Below are positions 56,798-64,000 of a DNA stretch of 64,000 bases, one piece after another. Each line of letters starts with the position of its first letter. Within the stretch, counting starts at the first letter, position 1. The DNA is from Anaerococcus octavius (GTDB lineage Bacteria; Bacillota; Clostridia; Tissierellales; Peptoniphilaceae). Under the pieces are notes generated by a model that had not been told where the DNA came from, made no database searches, and was given only the letters and a program-made list of their open reading frames with translations. Where the stretch lies: the NCBI RefSeq assembly GCF_900445265.1, contig NZ_UFTA01000002.1, positions 248,001-312,000 on the forward strand, read 5' to 3'. A program made the position numbers and the translations under genes.

Positions 56798-58081
56798 ATG
56801 TCTGATAGACGTGAAAATAAAAATGGTTCTATGTCTTCTTTTGCTTCTGCTTTGATAGGAGCGATCATTGGGGGACTTTTGGTGTTTTTACTTACTAATG
56901 GCTTTGGGGCTAAGAAAAATAGTTCAAAGGATCCTGATCCGGTAGAAACTCCTAAAACCGAAGAAAAAGCTGATAATAATGAAAATGATTCTTCTAAAAA
57001 GAAGATTAGTAAGAATATTGGTAACCTTGATTCTGATGATACTAGTATATCTATGGAATCTAAGGTTGTTAAAAAATCTATTGATAGTGTAGTTGGTATT
57101 ACTACAAAAGCTGAGGTTACTCAACAAACATTTTTTGGTCCTCAATCTGGATATGTAGAAGGAATCGGTTCTGGTTCCATAGTTTCTAGTGATGGCTATA
57201 TTTTAACTAATTCTCATGTTGTTAGTAATGGAGAAGCTAGCGAAATCAGCGTTTTATTTAATGATGGAACATCTACTCCAGCAAAACTTGTGTGGAATGA
57301 TTCTACTCTTGACCTAGCTATTATAAAAGTTGAAAAAGATAATCTACCTGTCATGGAACTAGCAAATAGTGATGATGTTGGAGTAGGTGATAGGGTTGTA
57401 GCTATCGGTAACCCACTAGGTTTTGAGCTTCAATCAACAGTAACTAGTGGTATTATATCAGGACTTAATCGTACAGTAAGCTTTGAAACTGGAGCACAAA
57501 TGGATGGTTTGATGCAAACTGATGCTGCTATAAACTCAGGTAACTCTGGTGGGGCTTTATTAGATTCTAATGGAGAGCAAATAGGTATCAACTCAGCAAA
57601 AGCAGGAAATAGCGATGGAATTGGTTTTGCTATACCAATTAATACAGTGAAACCAGTTATAGATCAAATTATAAAAAATGGAGAATATAATTCAGTATAC
57701 CTTGGTATAACTGGCCAATCTCTAGATTACTTTAGACAATTCCCACAAGCAGATATGGGAGATCTTGAGGATGTGGACGGTGTGTATGTTTATAGTGACT
57801 TTGATAAAGATACTATATTTAAAAAAGGAGATGTAATAACTGCAGTGGATGATAAAAAAGTTACAGATATGGCATCTTTAAGAAAAGTATTACTTGATTA
57901 TCAAGTAGGTGAAAGTGCAAAAATCACAATAATTAGAAATGGTAAAGAACAAACATTAGACTTTACATTTACTATAGATTCTTCAAATGTTGATGAATAT
58001 AATAAAGCAAGACCGGATAATAAGATAGAAAGCGATGAAAATAATAGTAGAAGTTTGAACCCTTTTTCAAATCTTCCATAA
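56798..58081 (+). CDS. htrA: HtrA/DegP-type serine protease with PDZ domain, membrane anchored
   Basis: 427 residues. One N-terminal membrane helix (about 15-35), an acidic/Lys linker, a trypsin-like domain with His140 (TNSHVV), Asp172 (STLDLAIIKV) and Ser250 (INSGNSGGAL), and a C-terminal PDZ domain (about 295-395, including VDGVYVYSDFDKDTIFKKGDVI). It degrades misfolded proteins outside the membrane. AAAGGGA precedes the ATG. It lies between the CRISPR array and the ribosomal operon as a single-gene unit. Confidence 0.93.
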   Translation: MSDRRENKNGSMSSFASALIGAIIGGLLVFLLTNGFGAKKNSSKDPDPVETPKTEEKADNNENDSSKKKISKNIGNLDSDDTSISMESKVVKKSIDSVVGITTKAEVTQQTFFGPQSGYVEGIGSGSIVSSDGYILTNSHVVSNGEASEISVLFNDGTSTPAKLVWNDSTLDLAIIKVEKDNLPVMELANSDDVGVGDRVVAIGNPLGFELQSTVTSGIISGLNRTVSFETGAQMDGLMQTDAAINSGNSGGALLDSNGEQIGINSAKAGNSDGIGFAIPINTVKPVIDQIIKNGEYNSVYLGITGQSLDYFRQFPQADMGDLEDVDGVYVYSDFDKDTIFKKGDVITAVDDKKVTDMASLRKVLLDYQVGESAKITIIRNGKEQTLDFTFTIDSSNVDEYNKARPDNKIESDENNSRSLNPFSNLP

Positions 58082-58095
58082 ATAATAATATAAGT

Positions 58096-58127
58096 GCTTA
58101 CTAGTTCATTCTAGTAAGCTTTTTTTA
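58096..58127 (+). terminator. Terminator after htrA
   Basis: GCTTACTAG and CTAGTAAGC form a nine-base stem with a TTCATT loop, followed by seven Ts. Confidence 0.9.
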
Positions 58128-58207
58128 TAAAAAAATCAACTGGAAATTTAGTAAAAAAATATTAGAGTAATCTAAAAATAGCGAATTTTCAGAGTCAAGA
58201 AAAATCC

Positions 58208-58236
58208 TTGACACACACTTAAAAACATTGTATAAT
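58208..58236 (+). promoter_or_regulatory. Consensus promoter of the ylxM-ffh-rpsP-trmD operon
   Basis: TTGACA (58208-58213), 17 bases, TATAAT (58231-58236): a perfect match to the housekeeping consensus. The 85-base leader that follows has two small hairpins, TAGCC/GGCTA and GACCA/TGGTC. Confidence 0.88.
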
Positions 58237-58327
58237 GCATAGGTCAAGTAAAAACTTTGACAACTAGCCTGTCCGGCTATATTAAGACCAAGATCAAAGT
58301 GGTCGCAAAATTATTTAGTGGAGCATT

Positions 58328-58651
58328 ATGGAAAAAATTGTTAAGGTGGCCGAATTATTCGATATTTATGGACCGCTACTAAATGAAAAACAACGTGATG
58401 TTATAAATTGCTATTATAACGAGGATTTATCCTTACAAGAGATTGCGGATAATAATAACAAATCCAAGCAAGCAATATCTGATATGATGACTCGTTCAGT
58501 TGACAAATTATTTGAGTTTGAAGATGAGCTTTCTTTGCTAGAAAAAAAAGAGGGGCTCAAAGATGCTCTTATGAGTATAAGAGAGCTGATGGAAAGTTCA
58601 AATTATGAACAAGCAATTGAAAAAATAACAGAAGAAATTGAAAAAATTTAG
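58328..58651 (+). CDS. ylxM: YlxM, SRP-operon helix-turn-helix protein
   Basis: 107 residues, the usual size. The family start VAELFDIYGPLLNEKQRDVINCYYNEDLSLQEIADNN is a sigma-70 region-4-like helix-turn-helix; it is found next to ffh in Firmicutes and, in streptococci, modulates the SRP pathway. GTGGAG precedes the ATG. It is first in the operon, 11 bases before ffh. Confidence 0.92.
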   Translation: MEKIVKVAELFDIYGPLLNEKQRDVINCYYNEDLSLQEIADNNNKSKQAISDMMTRSVDKLFEFEDELSLLEKKEGLKDALMSIRELMESSNYEQAIEKITEEIEKI

Positions 58652-58662
58652 GGAGTGATAAT

Positions 58663-60015
58663 ATGGTGTTTGAAGGCCTATCCGATAGACTCCAAGAAAC
58701 CCTTGGCAAACTAACCGGAAAAGGAAAATTAACAGAAAAAGACATCGATAGTGCAATGAGAGAGATAAGACTTTCACTTCTTGAAGCTGATGTAAACTAC
58801 AAAGTCGTAAAAGAATTTGTAAAAACAGTTAAAGAGCGTGCATTAGGCGAAGATGTCATGCAGTCACTAAGCCCAGGTCAAATGGTAGTTAAAATCGTAA
58901 ATGAAGAGCTAACTAATTTGATGGGAAAAGAAAACTCCAAACTAGATCTTAAAGGCAGCACACCACATATGGTTATGATGGTAGGCCTTCAAGGTTCTGG
59001 TAAAACCACTCACTCAGGTAAATTAGTTTATAAACTTAAAAATGAAAACAGAAACCCAATGCTAGCTGCCCTAGATATTTATAGGCCAGCAGCTATTGAC
59101 CAATTAAAAGTAGTTGGTAAAAAGGCAGGAGTTCCTGTTTTTGAACAAGGTAAACAAGACCCAGTAGTTACTGCAAAAGAGGCTAGAGATTATGCCAAAG
59201 CAAATAACTACGATACGGTCATCCTTGATACCGCAGGTCGTCTTCAAATAGATACTGATTTGATGGAAGAGCTAAAAGAAATCAAAGAAGCAACCAAACC
59301 TGACGAAATCCTCCTAGTAGTAGATGCTATGACAGGACAAGAAGCAGTAAATGTTGCAAAGACATTTGATGAATATCTGGACATTACAGGTGTAATACTC
59401 ACCAAGCTTGACGGTGATGCCAGAGGTGGAGCTGCACTATCCATTAGACAAGTAGTTGGAAAACCAATAAAATTTGTCGGTGTAGGAGAAAAACTAGAAG
59501 ACCTAGAACCATTTTATCCAGATAGGATGGCAAATAGAATTCTAGGTATGGGAGATGTTTTATCATTAATAGAAAAAGCAGAAGCCCAAATCGATCTTCA
59601 AAATGCCAAAGAGCTTGAAGAAAAGATGAGAAATCAAACCTATACCCTAGATGATTTTATGGAACAAATCAACCAAATCAGGAATATGGGTCCATTAGAA
59701 GATTTACTTGCTATGATACCTGGTGTAAATAATAAGATGCTCAAGCAAATCAATGTGGATGACTTAGGCTTTGAAAGAATCGAAGCCATGATTAGTTCAA
59801 TGACGTTAGAAGAGCGAGCAAAGCCAGAAATAATAGGTAAAAGCCGTAAAGATCGTATATCAAAAGGATCTGGAGTTGATGTAAAAGAGTTAAATAAACT
59901 CTTAAAACAGTTTAAAGAACTGAAAAAAATGATGAAACAAGTTTCAAATATGCAGGGAAAAGGTAAAAAAGGTAGAGGTATGAGAATGCCAAAGATGCCA
60001 AAATTCCCTTTTTAA
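58663..60015 (+). CDS. ffh: Signal recognition particle protein Ffh (SRP54)
   Basis: 450 residues with N, G and M domains. GTPase motifs: GLQGSGKTTHSGKL, DTAGRLQID, TKLDGDARGG; the Met-rich M domain ends in a basic tail KGKKGRGMRMPKMPKFPF. It binds signal sequences at the ribosome and, with 4.5S/6S RNA and FtsY, delivers them to the membrane. GGGAG precedes the ATG. Confidence 0.97.
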   Translation: MVFEGLSDRLQETLGKLTGKGKLTEKDIDSAMREIRLSLLEADVNYKVVKEFVKTVKERALGEDVMQSLSPGQMVVKIVNEELTNLMGKENSKLDLKGSTPHMVMMVGLQGSGKTTHSGKLVYKLKNENRNPMLAALDIYRPAAIDQLKVVGKKAGVPVFEQGKQDPVVTAKEARDYAKANNYDTVILDTAGRLQIDTDLMEELKEIKEATKPDEILLVVDAMTGQEAVNVAKTFDEYLDITGVILTKLDGDARGGAALSIRQVVGKPIKFVGVGEKLEDLEPFYPDRMANRILGMGDVLSLIEKAEAQIDLQNAKELEEKMRNQTYTLDDFMEQINQIRNMGPLEDLLAMIPGVNNKMLKQINVDDLGFERIEAMISSMTLEERAKPEIIGKSRKDRISKGSGVDVKELNKLLKQFKELKKMMKQVSNMQGKGKKGRGMRMPKMPKFPF

Positions 60016-60077
60016 TAGCTAGTTGCTGTTGATAAGTATTAAATTTGTTTTAAATGTAAAAATGAAAGGAAGTAAAA

Positions 60078-60323
60078 ATGGCAGTAAAAATTAGATTAAA
60101 AAGAATGGGACAAAAGAAAAGACCATTCTACAGAGTTGTTGTAGCAGATAGCAGAAGCCCAAGAGACGGTAAATTTATAGAAGAAATCGGATATTACAAT
60201 CCAGTTAGCGAACCAAAAGAATTCAAAATCGACAATGAAAGAGCAAAATATTGGGTTGGCACTGGTGCAAAACCAACATCAATCGTTGAAAAACTTTTCA
60301 ATGACAATGATGTTTTAGCTTAA
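60078..60323 (+). CDS. rpsP: 30S ribosomal protein S16
   Basis: 81 residues; [31 protein letters not shown]-type start split by the usual family blocks, and GYYNPVS. AAAGGAAG precedes the ATG. It is part of the conserved rpsP-khpA-rimM-trmD-rplS series. Confidence 0.97.
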   Translation: MAVKIRLKRMGQKKRPFYRVVVADSRSPRDGKFIEEIGYYNPVSEPKEFKIDNERAKYWVGTGAKPTSIVEKLFNDNDVLA

Positions 60324-60327
60324 GACT

Positions 60328-60552
60328 ATGAAAGAATTAGTAGAAACAATAGTTAAAGAACTTGTAAAAGAAAAAGATCAAGTAGAAATCGAAGAAAGCC
60401 GCAATGACGGTGAAGTTAACATTATAATCCATGTAGCTGAATCTGATAAAGGCAGAGTAATAGGAGTAAGAGGAAATATTATAAACTCAATCCGTACTAT
60501 AGCTAGATCAGCAGCAATAAAAGAAAATGTTAAGGTAAATATAAAAATATGA
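60328..60552 (+). CDS. khpA: KhpA, KH-domain RNA-binding protein
   Basis: 74 residues with a single KH domain; the GxxG loop is in KGRVIGVRGNIINSIR. KhpA pairs with KhpB/EloR in Firmicutes and binds many RNAs. It starts four bases after rpsP and overlaps rimM by four bases. Confidence 0.94.
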   Translation: MKELVETIVKELVKEKDQVEIEESRNDGEVNIIIHVAESDKGRVIGVRGNIINSIRTIARSAAIKENVKVNIKI

Positions 60553-61034
60553 GAATAACAGTAGCAGAGATAGTAACAACTCATGGAGTAAGAGGAAATC
60601 TTAAAGTAAAAAGCCTAAGTGATTATGACAAAAGATTTGAAAATGGGGCAAAATTACTAATCGGAGATGAAGAAGTCACTGTAGAATCATCCTTTGATCA
60701 AAAAGGATTAAAGGTTATTAAATTTGAAGAATATGACGATATAAATGATGTTTTAAAATTTGTCGGCAAAGATATAACCATAGAAGATTCTGATTTAGGC
60801 AAGCTAGATGATGATGAGTATTATGTTTTCAGTCTTATTGGATTAGATGTGAAAAGCCAAGGGCAAATAGTAGGCAAAATCACAGATGTAATCACAGGTG
60901 TCTATCCAAATGATGTTTATGTAATAAAAACAGACAAAGATGAAATTTACTTTCCAGCCTTAAATGCTACTGTAAAAAAAGTTGATATAGAAAATAGATT
61001 TATAGAAGTAGAAAACTTTGGTGACTATGAATAA
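60549..61034 (+). CDS. rimM: Ribosome maturation factor RimM
   Basis: 161 residues: N-terminal barrel with IVTTHGVRGNLKVKSLSD and C-terminal PRC domain with EYYVFSLIGLDV and YPNDVYVIKTDKDEIYFPAL. It binds S19 and helps 30S assembly. It overlaps khpA by four bases and trmD by eight. Confidence 0.95.
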   Translation: MRITVAEIVTTHGVRGNLKVKSLSDYDKRFENGAKLLIGDEEVTVESSFDQKGLKVIKFEEYDDINDVLKFVGKDITIEDSDLGKLDDDEYYVFSLIGLDVKSQGQIVGKITDVITGVYPNDVYVIKTDKDEIYFPALNATVKKVDIENRFIEVENFGDYE

Positions 61035-61734
61035 AGTAACCATTTTAACCCTATTTCCAGAAAGTTTTGAGTTTTTAAAAACTTATGGAGTAATAGGTAA
61101 GGCTATTTCAAAGGGACTATTAGAACTAGAATTTGTAAATATAAGAGATTTTTCAAATGATAAGCACAACCATGTAGATGATACAGTCTATGGTGGAGCA
61201 GCAGGAATGCTTATGAGACCTCAACCTATATATGATGCTTTAATGTCTGTAAAAAAACCTGGATCCAAGGTAGCCTATATGTCTGCTGCAGGATCTCAAT
61301 TCAATCAGAAATTAGCAATCGACTTTGCAGAAATTAAACATCTTATATTAATCTGTGGTCACTATGAAGGCATAGATGCAAGAATAACCAATCACTATGT
61401 AGATTATGAAATCTCAATTGGAGATTATGTCCTAACAGGTGGAGAAATCCCAGCTATGGTTGTCATAGATTCTATGGCAAGATTTATAGAAGGAGTAGTT
61501 GGTAAAGAAGAGTCCTTAGTTACAGATTCGCATTACAATACATTATTGCAGCAAGATGAGTTTACCAAACCACGTGTATTTAATGGTTATATGGTGCCAC
61601 AGGATTTAATAAGTGGAGACCATAAGAAAATTGCAGCTTGGAATAAAAAAAGTGCAATAGAAAAAACTAAAAGGCAAAGACCTGATTTATATGAAAAATT
61701 CCTAAGAGAGGAGAATGAAAATGGACTTAATTAA
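61027..61734 (+). CDS. trmD: tRNA (guanine-N1)-methyltransferase TrmD
   Basis: 235 residues from the ATG at 61027; the TTG at 61018 is a less likely start. SPOUT knot motifs [15 protein letters not shown] and [16 protein letters not shown] are intact. It makes m1G37 in tRNAs reading CNN codons, preventing frameshifts. Its end overlaps rplS by 14 bases. Confidence 0.96.
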   Translation: MNKVTILTLFPESFEFLKTYGVIGKAISKGLLELEFVNIRDFSNDKHNHVDDTVYGGAAGMLMRPQPIYDALMSVKKPGSKVAYMSAAGSQFNQKLAIDFAEIKHLILICGHYEGIDARITNHYVDYEISIGDYVLTGGEIPAMVVIDSMARFIEGVVGKEESLVTDSHYNTLLQQDEFTKPRVFNGYMVPQDLISGDHKKIAAWNKKSAIEKTKRQRPDLYEKFLREENENGLN

Positions 61735-62068
61735 AAAAATCGAACAAGAAAACTTACGTGAAGACCAATTTGACTTTAACGTAGGAGATACAGTTAGAGT
61801 ATCATACAGAATCAAAGAGGGTGAAAAAACTAGACTTCAAGACTTTGAAGGTACAGTTATTAAAATCAAAGAAGGTGGAATCAACAAAGCATTTACACTA
61901 AGAAGAATCTCTTATGGTGTTGGCGTTGAAAGAACATTCCTTTACAATTCACCAAGAATTGAAAAATTAGTAGTAACAAGACACGGTAAAGTACGTCGTG
62001 CAAAACTTAACTACCTACGTGATCGTCAAGGTAAAGCTACAAAAGTAAAAGAAAAAACAAACTATTAA
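61721..62068 (+). CDS. rplS: 50S ribosomal protein L19
   Basis: 115 residues from the ATG at 61721, seven bases after GAGGAG; an in-frame ATG at 61715 is too close to that site. Family blocks [28 protein letters not shown] and [15 protein letters not shown] are clear. Confidence 0.96.
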   Translation: MDLIKKIEQENLREDQFDFNVGDTVRVSYRIKEGEKTRLQDFEGTVIKIKEGGINKAFTLRRISYGVGVERTFLYNSPRIEKLVVTRHGKVRRAKLNYLRDRQGKATKVKEKTNY

Positions 62069-62072
62069 ATGT

Positions 62073-62104
62073 AAGCAAGGATACCTAGTATTCTTGCTTT
62101 TTTG
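62073..62104 (+). terminator. Terminator after rplS
   Basis: AAGCAAGGATA pairs with TATTCTTGCTT (one G-T pair), and the right arm runs into six Ts. Confidence 0.88.
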
Positions 62105-62154
62105 TTATATAAAATATCTATATAACTAAATTTTCCGAATATTATCTATGATTT

Positions 62155-62168
62155 AAGAAACGTTTCTT
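62155..62168. promoter_or_regulatory. Perfect palindrome upstream of the aminotransferase gene, possible operator
   Basis: AAGAAACGTTTCTT, 56 bases before the likely start codon. The size and position fit a repressor or activator binding site; no regulator gene is adjacent. Confidence 0.4.
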
Positions 62169-62223
62169 TAAAAAAGTAGCAAAAAGTGATACAATAACTA
62201 AAATAATGAAAAGGGGAAATATT

Positions 62224-63465
62224 GTGGGCAAAGATATTATAGCAGACCATGCAAGATGGCCAAGACTTGAAGATGAAATTTTTAAAGTAAATAAAGAATG
62301 TAAAGAAGCTATAAAAGAAAAGGGGAGAGATAAGGTCATAGACTCAACACTTGGAACATTGATAGATGATAATGGAAATCTGATTGCTTTTGATAGTGTG
62401 TATGATACATTAAAAAATATGGATAAAAAGTCAATAGCAAGCTATGCTGCCATTGAGGGTAATGAGGCATATCTTGACCTATTAGTTGATAAATGTTTTG
62501 GACCTTATAAACCAGATGCTTATATTAAAGCTATTGCTACTGCTGGTGGTACTGGAGCAATTAGACATAGTTTTTGGACATTTTTAAACCAAGGAGATTA
62601 TGTAATTTGTCCAAACTGGTATTGGCCAGCTTATCAGACCATGTGCGAAGAATTTGATAGAGAATTTAAAACTTATGAATTTTTGGATGAAGATTTTAAT
62701 TTTAATCTTGAAGAGTTTACAAAGACTTTAGATTTTGCCTTAGAAAACAGGGATAGGGTGCTTTGTGTATTTAACTCTCCTGCCAATAACCCAACAGGTT
62801 TTAGCATAGATGATGTTATGTGGGATGAGATCCTTGATGTAATAAAGAAAAGAGCGGCAGCTGGCAAATTTATCTCTATACTTCTTGATGTTGCTTATAT
62901 AGAATTTGCAGGTGATGGATCTCAAAAGAAATTTTTTGAGAAATTCTCATCCTTACCAGAAAACATTATAACAACAGTGGCTTATTCTATGAGTAAATCC
63001 TACACAGCTTATGGAATAAGGACAGGAGCTTGTATAATAATTTCATCAAATGGAGATATTGCAAACAGAGCCTTTGATTCGATGAAGCATTCAAATAGGT
63101 CAATCTGGTCAAATATAACCCATGCTGGGATGAATATTCTAGTTGATATAGAAAATGACGAAGAAAAGAAAAAATTCTATGAAGATGAGCTTAAAGCAAA
63201 TAGACAGCTACTTGAAAAAAGAGCTAAGGCTTTTGTAGAAAGTGCAAAAGAAGTAGACCTTATTCATTTGCCATATTTTGGAGGATTTTTCATATCAATT
63301 CCATGTGATAATCCAAAAGAAGTTGCCGAAAAATTAAAAGAAAAAGATATGTATATAGTCGCAAATAAAAACGGACTAAGATTTGCAGTTTGTGCAGTAA
63401 GTGAAGATAAATGTAAAATCGCACCAAAGCTTATAAAAGAAGCAATTGATGAAGTAAACAAATAA
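62224..63465 (+). CDS. PLP-dependent aminotransferase class I/II
   Basis: I favour the GTG at 62224, seven bases after AAGGGG; an ATG at 62206 lies upstream of that site. The 413-residue product has the fold-type I pattern: GGTGAIRHSFWTFLNQGD, NSPANNPTGFS with the Asn that contacts PLP, LLDVAYIEFAG with Asp and Tyr, YSMSKSYTAYGIRTG with the Schiff-base lysine, and GLRFAVCAV with the carboxylate-binding Arg. It is of the aspartate/aromatic aminotransferase group; the substrate cannot be fixed. A palindrome upstream may control it. Confidence 0.88.
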   Translation: MGKDIIADHARWPRLEDEIFKVNKECKEAIKEKGRDKVIDSTLGTLIDDNGNLIAFDSVYDTLKNMDKKSIASYAAIEGNEAYLDLLVDKCFGPYKPDAYIKAIATAGGTGAIRHSFWTFLNQGDYVICPNWYWPAYQTMCEEFDREFKTYEFLDEDFNFNLEEFTKTLDFALENRDRVLCVFNSPANNPTGFSIDDVMWDEILDVIKKRAAAGKFISILLDVAYIEFAGDGSQKKFFEKFSSLPENIITTVAYSMSKSYTAYGIRTGACIIISSNGDIANRAFDSMKHSNRSIWSNITHAGMNILVDIENDEEKKKFYEDELKANRQLLEKRAKAFVESAKEVDLIHLPYFGGFFISIPCDNPKEVAEKLKEKDMYIVANKNGLRFAVCAVSEDKCKIAPKLIKEAIDEVNK

Positions 63466-63471
63466 AATAAT

Positions 63472-63503
63472 AACTCAAGCATATAATTTTGCTTGAGTTT
63501 TTG
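63472..63503. terminator. Bidirectional terminator after the aminotransferase gene
   Basis: AACTCAAGCA (63472-63481) pairs with TGCTTGAGTT (63490-63499), with Ts on the right; it serves the converging gene as well. Confidence 0.85.
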
Positions 63504-63508
63504 TGATT

Positions 63509-64000
63509 TTACATATTTTTAATCAGTTCAAATAGTTCTATGGCAGCAGCTTTTGGACCTTCAAATTGCATACTATCAAGTCCTAATTGTGTTCTAATTG
63601 TTCCTACTTTAACCTTATTTTTATATAAAGTTTCAAAGTATTGGTCTAATAATTTGTCACATTCTTCCATTTTTTGAACAGGGCCAAATGGATTTGCAAA
63701 ATAGGTTTGTACAAGACCAGTTTCTGTTGTAGTTCCCTTAGCAAGTCTTCCGCCTCTTTTAAAGATTCTTAAGGATTCTTTTTTATCATCAAGTATATCT
63801 ATTGAAGATTCATTGTCTAAAACTGCTGAGTAGTTATCAGCATAGAGGAAAAAATCAACCTCATATCCCTTATTTATCTCCTCAAAACTTGCTACAGGCA
63901 TTATAAGTCTAGAGTTTACTTTATCAGGATTCATAAAAATTGACCTGTCAATTTGCTTAAAGGCATAGCCAGCATCAAGGTCATCAAGTCTTACAAAAGC
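63509..64000 (-). CDS. Unrecognised protein, C-terminal part (gene enters from the right edge)
   Basis: The frame is open to the right edge of the window, so at least 22 residues precede the internal Met at 63934 and the true start is outside. The visible 163 residues are soluble, with mixed charge; readable stretches are LDAGYAFKQIDRS, SRLIMPVASFEEINKGYEVDFF, LRIFKRGGRLAKGTTTETGLVQTYF and an ending GPKAAAIELFELIKNM. No signal peptide, membrane helix or cysteine-rich motif appears in this part. I do not recognise the family and assign no function. Confidence 0.7.
   Translation of the reverse strand, partial: AFVRLDDLDAGYAFKQIDRSIFMNPDKVNSRLIMPVASFEEINKGYEVDFFLYADNYSAVLDNESSIDILDDKKESLRIFKRGGRLAKGTTTETGLVQTYFANPFGPVQKMEECDKLLDQYFETLYKNKVKVGTIRTQLGLDSMQFEGPKAAAIELFELIKNM

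Overview
The window looks like chromosome of a low-GC, anaerobic Gram-positive coccus of the Peptoniphilaceae, most likely Anaerococcus or a close relative. The basis is the very A/T-rich codon use, AGGAGG-type ribosome binding sites, the 16S rRNA text at 40763-42290, clostridial-type genes (flavo-diiron protein, two-domain NadE, AddAB, YlxM-Ffh) and a sortase-anchored surface protein. The genus call rests on memory of 16S text and was not searched.

Layout. 1-9.6 kb: the 3' end of a polyphosphate kinase gene, then mostly single-gene units (VanY-like carboxypeptidase, RidA, M20 amidohydrolase, peroxiredoxin, aldehyde dehydrogenase, flavo-diiron protein on the minus strand), then nadE and a metallophosphoesterase gene whose end runs into a tRNA-Arg(CCG). 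9.8-15.2 kb: a sugar-nucleotide reductase coupled to a dicarboxylate/amino-acid symporter, and a divergent Fur-family regulator beside a znuACB zinc uptake operon with an obvious operator. 15.2-26.9 kb: a tightly overlapped DNA-end-processing operon, yaaA-sbcD-sbcC-addB-addA, in which addA is split by a -1 frame change exactly at an A AAA AAG heptamer. 26.9-35.4 kb: short-chain reductase, aldo-keto reductase, a cell-wall-anchored phosphatase, an ABC exporter behind a Fur-box-like site, a membrane J-domain protein, a split ThrE-type exporter and msrA. 35.4-40.4 kb: a ferric-iron-type ABC importer (binding lipoprotein, fused double permease, ATPase) translationally coupled to a glycosyltransferase; the first gene has its ribosome binding site and GTG start in the loop of a long hairpin.

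40.4-47.6 kb: one complete rRNA operon (16S - tRNA-Ile - 23S - 5S) followed by eleven tRNA genes (Asn, fMet, Met, Glu, Glu, Val, Thr, Asp, Gly, Gly, Arg). The 23S gene carries a roughly 300-nt intervening sequence on a long stem at helix 45. 47.6-56.7 kb: a complete type I-C CRISPR-Cas locus (cas3, then cas5-cas8c-cas7-cas4-cas1-cas2) with a likely internal Cas11c start in cas8c and a 10-spacer array with 32-nt repeats and a decayed distal end. 56.7-64 kb: an HtrA protease, the housekeeping ylxM-ffh-rpsP-khpA-rimM-trmD-rplS operon, a PLP-dependent aminotransferase behind a perfect palindrome, and the end of an unrecognised minus-strand gene that leaves the window.

I did not find an entirely unknown multi-gene system. 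The strongest unusual signals are the addA slippery-site split, the NadE glutaminase domain that has lost its catalytic cysteine, the start-codon hairpin of the iron-binding lipoprotein gene, and the 23S intervening sequence. All calls come from reading the sequence; no database search was run.
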